34,450 bases of DNA from Sphingobacteriaceae bacterium (lineage in GTDB: Bacteria; Bacillota; Sulfobacillia; Thermaerobacterales; RSA17), in contig DATGRI010000021.1 of assembly GCA_035303785.1 (NCBI GenBank), positions 1 through 34,450 of the forward strand, in the 5' to 3' direction. This document shows positions 16,036 through 24,586 of this stretch, one piece after another. Positions within the stretch are counted from its first letter, which is position 1. Each line of letters begins with the position of its first letter. Made by a program: the position numbers and the translations under genes. The notes beneath the pieces were generated by a model. That model saw only the letters and a list, made by a program, of their open reading frames with translations. It did no database searches and had not been told where the DNA came from.

Positions 16036-16515
16036 CTACAGGCCGGGACCCGGCCCGGAATTGCCGTCCCCCACGGCTGCGACTCCCAGCACCACCCGGA
16101 TATGCTCGCCGAGGATGAAATACTTGACGGTCAGCCGGTAGCGGCCGTGGTCCAGCTCCACCAGCCGGCCGTCGAAAACGGAGTGGACCAGGTACGGGTC
16201 GATGCCCGCCACAGGGCGCCCTTCCAGCCCGTCCAGCAAGGGGGTCAATTGTTCCTGGAGATCCAGGCGCACCGCTTCATCGTGCCAGAGGAGGTCCAGT
16301 TCCGCGGTGCGGACCACCAGGGGGGCGGGCGTCGCCTGCTCCTGCTGGAGCCGCTCCAGGCGGGCCCGGTAGCGCATCAGGTCCCGCACCAGCAGGGTGT
16401 ACTGCACCTGCAGATCCTGCATGCGCTGGGCCGCCAAGGGCGCCAGGGTCGCGGCGCCGCACATGACCCCCACGATGAAGGCGGCGATGACCGCCCTGGC
16501 CGGCGTCCTGCCCAT
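16036..16515 (-). CDS. YtrI-like sporulation membrane protein
   Basis: The 159-residue protein has one N-terminal membrane helix (about residues 8-29), a coiled-coil-like stretch (about 30-60) and a soluble domain outside. It lacks a motif I recognise with certainty. The assignment rests on architecture and position: it starts one base after the ytrH stop, and both lie next to dnaE, as ytrH-ytrI do in Bacillus, where they are mother-cell (sigma-E) proteins needed for normal sporulation. Sequence similarity alone is not enough for me to give a symbol. Confidence 0.6.
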   Translation of the reverse strand: MGRTPARAVIAAFIVGVMCGAATLAPLAAQRMQDLQVQYTLLVRDLMRYRARLERLQQEQATPAPLVVRTAELDLLWHDEAVRLDLQEQLTPLLDGLEGRPVAGIDPYLVHSVFDGRLVELDHGRYRLTVKYFILGEHIRVVLGVAAVGDGNSGPGPGL

Positions 16516-16516
16516 G

Positions 16517-16840
16517 CTAGCCCTGCCGCAGCATCATTACCAGCAGTTCCAGCCCCAGGTGGGCCCCCAGAAAGGCGGTCATGATATGAAATAATTGACG
16601 CCCCACCAAATCCAGCCGGCCGGTGAGGATGCCTCCCTCCAAGGAGCGGATGGTGGTCAAAGTGCCTCCCAGGGCGGCCAGAATGGCCCAAAATTTCAAT
16701 TCTTCCGCGGTGCGCATCATGGTGGTGACGGGCAGCCGCCCCGTCAAGAGGGCCGCCGCGGCGCTGAACAGGCTGCCGCCCACCACCATGCCCATGGGCA
16801 CAAAGAAGGCATTGACCAGATCGGGCCAGCGCAGTTCCAT
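16517..16840 (-). CDS. ytrH: YtrH-family sporulation membrane protein
   Basis: The 107-residue protein has three hydrophobic helices (about 11-34, 48-64, 83-104). It carries the family pattern AFFVPMGMVVGGSLFSAAAALLTGRLP, with WAILAALGGT and LEGGILTGR later. YtrH proteins of spore formers act in the outer forespore membrane system during cortex formation. The ATG at 16840 has GAGG nine bases upstream on the minus strand. It is divergent from dnaE, with 174 bases between the starts. In Bacillus the genes are also neighbours of dnaE, which supports the call. Confidence 0.8.
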   Translation of the reverse strand: MELRWPDLVNAFFVPMGMVVGGSLFSAAAALLTGRLPVTTMMRTAEELKFWAILAALGGTLTTIRSLEGGILTGRLDLVGRQLFHIMTAFLGAHLGLELLVMMLRQG

Positions 16841-17014
16841 GACCGACCGCCTCGTTCCTCATGGCGTTGTGCTCTGACTGACGGCTATGCGGGCCGGGCC
16901 GCCGCAAGAACCGCCGGGGGCCGGAACCGCCGGATCAGGCGGGCGGGCCGTCGGCCCCAGGGGGGTACCGGCGGGGTGATGGCGAATTTATCCGGTGGGG
17001 AAGGAGAGTTGTTT

Positions 17015-20000
17015 GTGTCCCGATCAGCCGCCGACTTCGTTCACCTGCATGTTCACAGCCAATACAGCCTCCTGGACGGCGCCGCCCGCATCGACGACCT
17101 GGCCCAACGGGCCGCCCAACTAGGCATGCCGGCCCTGGCCCTGACGGACCACGGCGTCCTGTACGGCATGGTGGATTTTTACAAGGCGTGCCGCAAGGTG
17201 GACGTCAAGCCCATCCTGGGCTGCGAGATCTACGTGGCGCCCCGCAGCCGCCATCAGCGGGAGGCGCGCATCGACGACCGCCTCATGCACCTGGTGCTCC
17301 TTGCGGAAAATGAGACGGGCTACCGCAACCTGCTGCGCATCGTCTCCCGGGCCTATATCGAGGGGCTGTACTACAAGCCCCGGGCCGACTGGGAACTGCT
17401 GCAGGAGCATTCCGAAGGTCTCATCGCCACCTCCGCCTGCCTGGCGGGCCCCATCGCCCGGGCCCTGGCCGACGGGGACGAAGAAGACGCGGTGCGCCGC
17501 ATCCGGCAGCTCCAGGACATTTTCGGACCGGAAAATTTCTTTTTGGAGATTCAAGACCACGGGCTGCCCGAGGAGGCCCGCATCTACCCGGCCGTGGCCG
17601 ACCTGGCCCGGCGCTTGGACGTGCCCCTGGTGGCCACCAACGACGTCCACTACCTGGAGCAGCGGGATGCCCGGGCCCAGGAAGTGTTGATGTGCATCCA
17701 GTCGGGCAAGACCTTGGACGACCCCAACCGCCTGCGCTTCGACAGCGACCAATTTTACTTCAAGTCGGGCCAGGAGATGGCGGCCCTCTTCGGCGATGTG
17801 CCCGGCGCCCTGCGCAACACCCGCCTCATCGCCGAGCGCTGCAACGTGGAGCTGAACTTCAACCAGGTCTTGTGGCCCGAGTTTCCCGTGCCCGAGGGCC
17901 ACACCCGGGAATCGTACCTGCGGGAATTGTGCCGCCGCAATTTGAACTGGCGCTACCCGAAAGTCACCCCCGAGGTGGAGGAGCGCCTGGAATACGAACT
18001 GGGCATGATCGAGCGGCTGGGCTTTGCGCCTTACTTCCTCATCGTGCAGGATTTTGTCGACTTCGCCCGGCGCCGCCGGATTCCCGTGGGCCCCGGACGG
18101 GGCTCCGGCGCCGCCAGCATCGTGGCCTACCTGCTGGGCATCACCAACGTGGATCCCCTGCGCTATCGCCTGGTTTTCGAGCGGTTCATCAACCCCGAGC
18201 GGGTGAGCCCGCCCGATTTCGACATCGATTTTTGCTACGAGCGCCGGGGCGAGGTCATCGACTACGTGGTGGAAAAGTACGGCAGCGACCGGGTGGCCCA
18301 GATCATCACCTTCGGCACCATGGCGGCCCGGGCCGCCATCCGGGACGTGGGCCGGGTGCTGGGCATGTCCTACGGCGAGGTGGACCGCATCGCCAAGATG
18401 GTGCCCAACCAGTTGGGCATCACCCTGGACAAGGCCCTGGAACTCAGCCCCGATCTGGCCCAGGCGGCGGAGCAGGACGAGCGGGTGGCCGAACTCATCG
18501 ACCTGGCCCGGCGCCTGGAGGGCGCCCCCCGCCACGCCTCGGTCCATGCCGCCGGGGTGGTGATCACCCCCGGCCCCGCTTCCGACTACCTGCCCCTGCA
18601 GCGGATGAACGACGGCACCGTGGTCACCCAGTTGAGCTGGGCCAAAGTAGAAGAACTGGGCATGCTGAAGTTCGACTTTTTGGGCCTGCGCACTTTGACG
18701 GTCATGGAAGAGACCCGGCGGCTGGTCAAGGACTTGTACGGGGAAGAACTGGACTACGACCGGCTGCCCTTGGATGACGAGCCCACCTACCGCCTGCTGG
18801 GCAAGGGGGAGACCGACGGCGTCTTCCAGTTGGAGTCCCCGGGCATGCGGGAAATGCTGCGGGAGCTGAAGCCCAGCAGCATCGAGGACATCATCGCCGC
18901 CGTGGCCCTGTACCGGCCCGGGCCCATGCAGCACATCCCCGACTTCATCAAGAACAAGCACAGCGGCAAGGTACAGTACCTGCACCCCGTGCTGGAGCCC
19001 CTCCTGGCCGACACCTACGGCATTATCGTCTACCAGGAGCAGATCATGCAGATCGCGGCCAAGATGGCCGGCTTCAGCCTGGGGCAGGCCGACATCCTGC
19101 GCCGGGCCATCGGCAGCAAGAACCGGGCCCTGCTGGACACCATGCGCAGCAATTTCGTGGAAGGCTGCATCGCCCAGGGCTACGACGAGAAACTGGCCAA
19201 GGAACTGTACCTGCTCATCGAGCGGTTCGCCGACTACGGCTTCCAGCGGGCCCATTCCACCTGCTACGGCATGCTGGCCTATCAGACGGCCTACTTGAAG
19301 GCCCATTACCCGGCGGCCTTGATGGCGGCCACCTTGACTTCCTTCATGAACAACACCGACCGGATCGCCGAGTACATCGCCGCCTGCCGCCGCATGGGCA
19401 TCCAGGTGCTGCCCCCCGATGTCAACCAATCCGACGGGTCCTTCACCGTCATCCACACCGGTAATGCCGGCCGCAACGGCGCCGGCGGGCAGGGGGGCGT
19501 CATCCGCTTCGGCCTGGCAGCGGTGAAAAACGTGGGCCGGGCCTGCATCGACGCCATCGTGGCGGCCCGGGAAGAGGGCGGGCCCTTCGCTTCCCTGCGG
19601 GATTTCTGCGAGCGGGTGGACCACCGGCACTTGAACCGCCGGGCCTTGGAAAGCCTCATCAAGGCCGGCGCCTTCGACAGCCTGGGCGGTCGCCGGGAAC
19701 AGTACCTGGCCGTGGCGGAAGAGACCCTGGCCGCCGGAGCCCAGTGGCAGAAGCAGCGGCAGGACGGGCAAATGTCCTTCTTCGACATGGCGGGCGGGGG
19801 GCCGGAGGCGGCAGCCCCGGGTTCCGAAGCTTTGGAGGCGCCGGGTGACGTGCTGCCCGGCGACGTGGAGGAACTGCCGCCCCTGCGGCGGCTGGCCCTG
19901 GAGAAGGAGGTGCTGGGCCTCTACCTGACGGGGCACCCCTTGGGGGGGGTCCTGCACGACCTGGCGGCTGCGGCCACCGTCACCACCGCCGGCATCGAGC

Positions 20001-20524
20001 ACCTGGCCGACGGCGCCCGGGTGATCCTGGCGGGCATGGTGGCGGGACTCAAGACCCACGTGACCCGCACCGGCGCCACCATGGCCTTCGTCACCTTGGA
20101 GGACATGGCCGGTCAGGTGGAGGTGGTGGTCTTCCAGAACACCTTCCGGGAAGCGGGCGGGGTGCTCCAGGAAGACGCCGTGGTGGAGGTGGCGGGCCGG
20201 GTGTCGTGGCAGGACGAGACTGCCAAAGTGGTGGCCGACGCCGTGCGGCCCTTGTCCTCCAAGCCGAAATTGTATATAAATTTGGACCCGGCTTCCGTCG
20301 ATTTATATAGACTAAAGCAGGTGCTGGGGCTTCATCCCGGGCAGGTGCCGGTGTTTCTCCGCTTCCGGCCCGACGGCCCGACGGCCCTGGCCGGGCGCCG
20401 CTACTGGGTGAACCCCCGCCGGGACCTGCTGTCTGAATTGGCATCATTGCTCGGCAGCGACGGCTATGAACTGGTGGCCGGGGCCAACGGCGCCGCCGGG
20501 CAGCCTGTGGAAGCCCCGGCCTAG
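17015..20524 (+). CDS. dnaE: DNA polymerase III subunit alpha, DnaE type
   Basis: This is the replicative DNA polymerase of the C family. The product has 1169 residues. It has an N-terminal PHP domain (FVHLHVHSQYSLLDGA, TDHGVLYGM), the catalytic palm with GPGRGSGAAS and PDFDIDF (D401, D403, D405), and a third acidic segment at KFDFLGL. It continues with a tandem helix-hairpin-helix region and an OB fold (about 1010-1090). The GTG at 17015 follows AAGGAGA at 17001-17007 and puts the PHP motif eight residues in, as usual. The upstream ATG at 16979 is less likely. A cluster of rare codons with an AT-rich inverted repeat lies at 20273-20309, just after the OB fold. pgpA follows 29 bases later. 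Confidence 0.96.
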   Translation: MSRSAADFVHLHVHSQYSLLDGAARIDDLAQRAAQLGMPALALTDHGVLYGMVDFYKACRKVDVKPILGCEIYVAPRSRHQREARIDDRLMHLVLLAENETGYRNLLRIVSRAYIEGLYYKPRADWELLQEHSEGLIATSACLAGPIARALADGDEEDAVRRIRQLQDIFGPENFFLEIQDHGLPEEARIYPAVADLARRLDVPLVATNDVHYLEQRDARAQEVLMCIQSGKTLDDPNRLRFDSDQFYFKSGQEMAALFGDVPGALRNTRLIAERCNVELNFNQVLWPEFPVPEGHTRESYLRELCRRNLNWRYPKVTPEVEERLEYELGMIERLGFAPYFLIVQDFVDFARRRRIPVGPGRGSGAASIVAYLLGITNVDPLRYRLVFERFINPERVSPPDFDIDFCYERRGEVIDYVVEKYGSDRVAQIITFGTMAARAAIRDVGRVLGMSYGEVDRIAKMVPNQLGITLDKALELSPDLAQAAEQDERVAELIDLARRLEGAPRHASVHAAGVVITPGPASDYLPLQRMNDGTVVTQLSWAKVEELGMLKFDFLGLRTLTVMEETRRLVKDLYGEELDYDRLPLDDEPTYRLLGKGETDGVFQLESPGMREMLRELKPSSIEDIIAAVALYRPGPMQHIPDFIKNKHSGKVQYLHPVLEPLLADTYGIIVYQEQIMQIAAKMAGFSLGQADILRRAIGSKNRALLDTMRSNFVEGCIAQGYDEKLAKELYLLIERFADYGFQRAHSTCYGMLAYQTAYLKAHYPAALMAATLTSFMNNTDRIAEYIAACRRMGIQVLPPDVNQSDGSFTVIHTGNAGRNGAGGQGGVIRFGLAAVKNVGRACIDAIVAAREEGGPFASLRDFCERVDHRHLNRRALESLIKAGAFDSLGGRREQYLAVAEETLAAGAQWQKQRQDGQMSFFDMAGGGPEAAAPGSEALEAPGDVLPGDVEELPPLRRLALEKEVLGLYLTGHPLGGVLHDLAAAATVTTAGIEHLADGARVILAGMVAGLKTHVTRTGATMAFVTLEDMAGQVEVVVFQNTFREAGGVLQEDAVVEVAGRVSWQDETAKVVADAVRPLSSKPKLYINLDPASVDLYRLKQVLGLHPGQVPVFLRFRPDGPTALAGRRYWVNPRRDLLSELASLLGSDGYELVAGANGAAGQPVEAPA

Positions 20525-20553
20525 AACAGAGGGAGCAGAAGGGGGCGCGGGCC

Positions 20554-21060
20554 TTGCCCCGAAAGGACGTAGACAAAGATCTAAAAGTCGTAGTAGTGGA
20601 TTGGCTGGCCCAGCGGGGCGTGGCCCTGGAGGACATCGCCGCCGTAGTGCTGGAAGTGCAGGACCAGTTCCATGCCAATTTGACCTTGGAGGACTGCCTG
20701 GAAAGCGTGAAGGCGGTGGTGGCCAAGCGGGAAGTGCAGCATGCCCTGCTGACGGGCATCGCCTTGGACATGGCCGCCGAGGCCGGCGCCGTGCCTGAGC
20801 CCCTCCTGACCATCTTGCGCCGGGACGACGCCCTCTACGGGGTGGACGAGGTGCTGGCCTTGGCCATCACCAACGTCTACGGCTCCATCGGCATGACCAA
20901 CTTCGGCTACCTGGACAAGAAAAAAATCGGCATCATCGGCACCTTGAACAGCCGGCAGCAGCCGGGCATGGTGCACACCTTCCTGGACGACATGGTGGCG
21001 GGCATCGCCGCCGCCGCGTCGGCCCGGCTGGCCCACAACAGCCTGGATCATACCCGCTGA
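20554..21060 (+). CDS. pgpA: Phosphatidylglycerophosphatase A, soluble YutG type
   Basis: The PgpA family removes the phosphate from phosphatidylglycerophosphate to give phosphatidylglycerol. The 168-residue product matches the soluble Bacillus YutG branch. It has GVALEDIAAVVLEVQ, then ECLESV-type helices (here DCLESVKAVVAKREVQHALLTG), LYGVDEVLALAITNVYGSIG with NFGYLDK, and the acidic HTFLDDMVAGIAAAASARLAH near the end. It has no membrane helix, unlike E. coli PgpA, so substrate preference could differ. The TTG at 20554 follows GAAGGGGG at about 20538-20545. It is probably co-transcribed with dnaE and is convergent with the niacin transporter gene 19 bases further on. Confidence 0.88.
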   Translation: MPRKDVDKDLKVVVVDWLAQRGVALEDIAAVVLEVQDQFHANLTLEDCLESVKAVVAKREVQHALLTGIALDMAAEAGAVPEPLLTILRRDDALYGVDEVLALAITNVYGSIGMTNFGYLDKKKIGIIGTLNSRQQPGMVHTFLDDMVAGIAAAASARLAHNSLDHTR

Positions 21061-21079
21061 GGCGTGGGAGCCGCTGCCG

Positions 21080-21616
21080 CTAAAGGACGGGGCGCCTCCC
21101 GGTGGGGCCCAACTGGATCCCCGCCGCCGTCAAGGCCCGGATGATAAACCAGGTGATGACGGCGTCCAGCATGTGGTGAACGGCGGTCCCGCCGCTGATG
21201 ATGACCCACGTGAGGGGCACCTGGAAGCCCACCATGACCATCAGGTGGACGGCGGCCCCTTCCGCCAGGGCGTGGATGGGCAGCACCGCCAGCAGCACGG
21301 GCCAGACGCCCCATCCCCGGCGGTACAAGTAGGCTCCCACTACGCCGAAGATGACGTGGGTGAAGGCCCGGGCGGCCACCACCGGGCCCAAGGTGACGAG
21401 AAAGCCGAAGGTGGAGCCCAGGCCCACGATGGCCGCCGTGGTCGGGCTGATGAACATGGCCAGCATGGACGGCACATGGGAAGCCAAGGTGGCGGTGAAG
21501 GGCGGCAGTTGAAACTGCAGGGTGCCTTGGAAGGCGATGGGGATGATGATGGCCAGCGCCGCCAGCAGGGCGCCCAGAACCATTTCACGGGTACGGGTCC
21601 AAGTTCCGGTGGACAT
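21080..21616 (-). CDS. niaX: Niacin ECF transporter S component (NiaX-like)
   Basis: The 178-residue membrane protein has five to six helices and the look of an energy-coupling-factor S component. It has a basic start (RTREMVLGALLAALAIIIPI), then PPFTATLASHVPSMLAMFISP and a His-rich stretch (PIHALAEGAAVH, AVHHMLDAVITW). NiaX is the S component for niacin in several Firmicutes. The assignment is strengthened by the divergent niaR and the palindromic site between them. The ATG at 21616 has GGAGGT eight bases upstream on the minus strand, and the operator overlaps this region. No ECF ATPase gene is nearby, so it would have to use shared ECF modules. Confidence 0.78.
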   Translation of the reverse strand: MSTGTWTRTREMVLGALLAALAIIIPIAFQGTLQFQLPPFTATLASHVPSMLAMFISPTTAAIVGLGSTFGFLVTLGPVVAARAFTHVIFGVVGAYLYRRGWGVWPVLLAVLPIHALAEGAAVHLMVMVGFQVPLTWVIISGGTAVHHMLDAVITWFIIRALTAAGIQLGPTGRRPVL

Positions 21617-21629
21617 GCAGGGTTACCTC

Positions 21630-21654
21630 CCTGTATATACAGGTGACTATACAG
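21630..21654. promoter_or_regulatory. Palindromic operator, probably for NiaR
   Basis: CCTGTATATACAGG at 21630-21643 is a perfect 14-bp palindrome, and a third TATACAG half-site follows at 21648-21654. With CTGTATA at 21631-21637 it also forms a wider inverted pair. It sits between the divergent niaX-like and niaR genes, 14 bases from the niaX start and overlapping its ribosome-binding region. Repression by NiaR in the presence of niacin is inferred from the gene context. Confidence 0.65.
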
Positions 21655-21713
21655 CAGCAGTAAATTAAACTTATTGAAGGAATCATCACCGGTCAAGGGC
21701 GGGGTGAAAATTC

Positions 21714-22250
21714 ATGGAACCCCAAGACCGCCGCCGGGCCCTGCTGGAACTGCTGGCCCAAAGCCGGGAGCCCGTCACCGGGGCCGCCCTGGCCGACCGC
21801 TTCGGCGTCACCCGGGCCGTCATCGTCCAGGATATCGCCCTTCTCAGGGCCGGCGGGGCCGCCATCCTGGCCACTCCCCAAGGCTACGTCCATGGCGCCG
21901 CGCCCCGGTCCCGGGGGGAGTACACCACCCAGGTGGCCGTGCGCCACGGTCCCTCCCTGGCCGATATCCAAGCGGAACTGAACGCCATGGTGGATGCGGG
22001 AGCCTTCATTCGGGACGTGATCGTGGAGCACCCCCTGTACGGCGAACTGCGGGGGCTGCTCATGCTGGGCTCCCGGCGGGACGTGGCGGAGTTCTGCGCC
22101 CGCATGGAAGCGGAAGGAGCCGAGCCCCTGCTCACCTTGACCGGAGGCGTGCACCTGCATACATTGGAAGCCGGCAGCGAGGAAGTATTCGCCCAGGTCC
22201 GCCGGTCCCTGGCCGCCTTGGGCATGCTGGTTGAAGATGACAGTCGTTGA
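21714..22250 (+). CDS. niaR: Niacin-responsive transcriptional repressor NiaR
   Basis: NiaR (Bacillus YrxA) represses NAD synthesis or niacin uptake genes when niacin is plentiful. The 178-residue product has an N-terminal winged-helix domain (RRRALLELLAQSREPVTGAALADRFGVTRAVIVQDIALLRAGG). A C-terminal 3H domain carries the conserved histidines VRHGPS, VEHPLYGELRG and TGGVHLHTLE that bind metal and ligand. The ATG at 21714 has GGGGTGAAA upstream. It is divergent from the transporter gene with a shared palindromic operator, so it likely controls both. Confidence 0.9.
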   Translation: MEPQDRRRALLELLAQSREPVTGAALADRFGVTRAVIVQDIALLRAGGAAILATPQGYVHGAAPRSRGEYTTQVAVRHGPSLADIQAELNAMVDAGAFIRDVIVEHPLYGELRGLLMLGSRRDVAEFCARMEAEGAEPLLTLTGGVHLHTLEAGSEEVFAQVRRSLAALGMLVEDDSR

Positions 22251-22356
22251 TGACGGTTGCGCCCGAAGGGTTTTTAAGGTTACGTTAGGTGTATCCATCT
22301 TCAGGTGGAGCCCGATGGCGCTGAAAGGTTGAACATTCAGCCTGGGGGGAACCGGC

Positions 22357-22617
22357 ATGACATGGGATCTGTTCTGGCTGCTGGTGCGCTTGCTTTTGAT
22401 TTTCGTCTTCCTCGGCATCGGCTTCTCCCTGGCCTTGGGCTTTTGGCGGAACGGCCGGGTGCCTGCCGCCCTGTGCCCCAGTTGCGGTCACATCACACCC
22501 ATCACTCGTGCCAAGCGTAATCAACACTGCCGCGGGTGCGGCACAGCCGTGGTTGAAAATCATGCCGTCCTGCCCGGGGTGAGCCTGGTGAAGGTAGGCA
22601 CCGACGGGCGGTACTAG
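22357..22617 (+). CDS. Small membrane-anchored zinc-ribbon protein, unknown function
   Basis: The 86-residue product has one N-terminal membrane helix (about residues 5-29) followed by a four-cysteine zinc-ribbon (C40-x2-C43 in LCPSCGH and C58-x2-C61 in CRGCG). The ATG at 22357 follows GGGGGGA at 22344-22350 at a good distance. I do not recognise a named family. The ribbon suggests a structural metal site facing the cytoplasm, and the orientation is not certain. It stands between niaR and the CBS gene, with about 80-105 bases on each side that show no other feature. Confidence 0.7.
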   Translation: MTWDLFWLLVRLLLIFVFLGIGFSLALGFWRNGRVPAALCPSCGHITPITRAKRNQHCRGCGTAVVENHAVLPGVSLVKVGTDGRY

Positions 22618-22698
22618 CGTCCGGCCCGGCACGGCCGGTGCCGCCGGTCCCGCCGGGCAAGGGGCGGCCGGTCATTGCGCCATGGAGGTGAAGTTTTG

Positions 22699-23121
22699 AT
22701 GAAGGTTAAGGATGTCATGAGCTCGCCGGTGATCACCGTCGACCAGCACGACACCCTCTGGCATGTGCTGCAGGTGTTTCGGGCCAACGGCTTCCGTCAC
22801 ACCATCGTGACGGACCTGAACGACAAGGCCCTGGGCATGGTGTCGGAAACGGATCTGCTGCGGGTGGTTCCCCTGGAGCCCGGCGAGCAGCTGGAAGCCC
22901 AGCGGGAAGCCCTGGAAAAGCTGCAGGCCCAGGATATCATGCAGGCCATGGTGAACTTTCGTCCCGATGACGATTTGAGCAGCCTGGTCCAGGTGTTCCT
23001 CACCGACCGCCTGGATATGGCCCAGGTGGTGGACGAAAAGAGGCGCCCCGTGGGCATCGTCACCATCACCGACGTGCTGCGGGCCCTCATGAAGCTGTTG
23101 ACGGAAAAAGAACAGGAATAA
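22699..23121 (+). CDS. Tandem CBS-domain protein
   Basis: The 140-residue protein consists of two CBS domains, a fold that binds adenosine nucleotides and regulates partners. The first runs KVKDVMSSPVITVDQHDTLW to GMVSETDLLRVV, the second DIMQAMVNFRPDDDLSSLVQ to PVGIVTITDVLRAL. The ATG at 22699 is eight bases after GGAGGTG at 22684-22690. A TTG directly before it is an alternative. No partner enzyme is fused, so its target is unknown. Confidence 0.85.
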   Translation: MKVKDVMSSPVITVDQHDTLWHVLQVFRANGFRHTIVTDLNDKALGMVSETDLLRVVPLEPGEQLEAQREALEKLQAQDIMQAMVNFRPDDDLSSLVQVFLTDRLDMAQVVDEKRRPVGIVTITDVLRALMKLLTEKEQE

Positions 23122-23138
23122 GGGTATCAGCCGGTACT

Positions 23139-23195
23139 AGTTGCATCGCCCGAGGTTTCCGAAAATTTGACTAGAGATATGCAACTCCGTTGTTA
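23139..23195 (+). promoter_or_regulatory. Inverted repeat and possible promoter before the TPR gene
   Basis: AGTTGCAT (23139-23146) and its exact reverse complement ATGCAACT (23179-23186) flank 32 bases. Within the region TTGACT (23167-23172) and TTGTTA (23190-23195) are 17 bases apart and could be -35 and -10 elements. If so, the right arm of the repeat lies inside the promoter spacer, as an operator would. Weak. Confidence 0.3.
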
Positions 23196-23218
23196 GCCCC
23201 GTGCATTTGAGGTGGGCT

Positions 23219-24568
23219 ATGAATTTGGAGTTCCTCCGGGATAAAGGCGATAAACTTCATCAACACGATGCTCATTGGGCCGCCGAACAAGTTTGGCTGG
23301 CCTGGGCCGAGGAAGCCCAGGCCCACGGTCGGGCTTGGGAGGCGGCCCAAGCTTTGGAGCGGCTTTCCCGGTTGACGCTCTATCTGGGGGATTACAGCCG
23401 GGCCATAGCCTATGCCCGCCGGGGGGTGGCGGCGGTGGAGCATGCCGCCGCTTCCGGCCCGGACCTGGTAAAGGCAAACCTCATCCTGGCCCAAACCTTG
23501 ATGTGCGCCGGCCACCTGCCTGCCGCCGCCGGACTGCTTCAGGACATCCGCCGGGAATTGGCGGGCAGCCGGGGCGATCCCCTGGTGGCCGCCTGCGTAT
23601 CCTTGCTGGAAGGAATCCGGGCCGTCGCCCAAGGCGACTTTGCCGGCTGGGAAGAGCCCATGGCTCAGGCTCTGGCTGTTTTTGAAGAATACGGGGAAGA
23701 GTATTGCTCTTCCTGGGCCCATTGGGTCTTGGGCTCCCTGTGGGCCGCCCAGGGACGCCGCCTGGAAGCCCGGAGCCGGTTCACCACCCTGCTCCAGCGG
23801 CTGGAAACCCAACAAGAGCCGGTGCTGGCGCTGGTCGTCTGGGCCGACCTGGCCCTCCTGGCCGCCGAGGAGAGGGATTGGGACGCCTGCCGGAGCCACT
23901 TGATCCAGGGAACCACCCTACTAAGGGAAAACCCGGTTTTTATCGATTATAGACTTGTGGGACGGTTCATGGCTGCCTACGCAGCCCTGGCCGCGGCAGC
24001 GGGCCGGGTGCGGGAGGGGGCCCGCAACGCCCTCATGGCCCAGCTTTGGCTCAGCCGGGGAAGCACGTCGGAGCACCTAGTCCGGCGGGCGCACCAGTTG
24101 GTGAAAGGGCCATCGGGCGTGGCCGATCCGGCGGTCTGGGACTACTCCCTCATGGACCGCATGTTTCGCATAGAAAGCCTCCTGCTGCATATGAGGCCGC
24201 ACCCGCAAACCACGGCCCTGCCGGGGGTTGTGCGCCTGGCCCGGCAGGTCATTTCCCTGGCCCCCAAGCTGGCCGATGAGGTGCAGTCCCTGGCAGCCAT
24301 GCAGCACAACGCCCTGGTCCGCAGGTTGTCGGCAGGGGACGGGCCTGGCCGGCGGCATTGGTTCCGCCGGGAGGCCGTGGATTTTTGGTCCAACATCCCC
24401 ATCACCGACCACGATTCCGTGGTGGTGGAGGTGCTGGACGACTATGACCGGGCCATAGAAGCCGGTGAACCCTACGACCGGGTGCTGGCCCGGATGCACG
24501 CCGCCGCCGGTGATCCCCACCGCCTGGCGGTGATCAGGCGCCTGGCCTCGTGCCACGCTATCGATTGA
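23219..24568 (+). CDS. TPR-repeat protein of unknown function
   Basis: The 449-residue protein is largely alpha-helical, with tetratricopeptide-like repeats from about residue 20 to 300. Examples are AAQALERLSRLTLYLGDYSRAIAYARRGV and AHWVLGSLWAAQGRRLEARSRFTTLLQRLE. The last 130 residues differ. They contain ARQVISLAPKLADEVQSLAAMQHN and VEVLDDYDRAIEAGEPYDRVLARM, which faintly recall a degenerate HD-GYP domain without its metal residues. This resemblance is a guess. The ATG at 23219 has GAGGTGG close upstream; GTG at 23201 is possible. It ends 18 bases before the FapA-like gene and is probably in the same operon. Confidence 0.7.
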   Translation: MNLEFLRDKGDKLHQHDAHWAAEQVWLAWAEEAQAHGRAWEAAQALERLSRLTLYLGDYSRAIAYARRGVAAVEHAAASGPDLVKANLILAQTLMCAGHLPAAAGLLQDIRRELAGSRGDPLVAACVSLLEGIRAVAQGDFAGWEEPMAQALAVFEEYGEEYCSSWAHWVLGSLWAAQGRRLEARSRFTTLLQRLETQQEPVLALVVWADLALLAAEERDWDACRSHLIQGTTLLRENPVFIDYRLVGRFMAAYAALAAAAGRVREGARNALMAQLWLSRGSTSEHLVRRAHQLVKGPSGVADPAVWDYSLMDRMFRIESLLLHMRPHPQTTALPGVVRLARQVISLAPKLADEVQSLAAMQHNALVRRLSAGDGPGRRHWFRREAVDFWSNIPITDHDSVVVEVLDDYDRAIEAGEPYDRVLARMHAAAGDPHRLAVIRRLASCHAID

Positions 24569-24586
24569 AAGGAGCAAGGGAACATC

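Noticed and set aside
17120-20059. Open frame of 979 codons on the minus strand opposite dnaE
   Set aside because: Same reason: it mirrors the codon bias of dnaE, shows no domain and has no supporting ribosome binding site.
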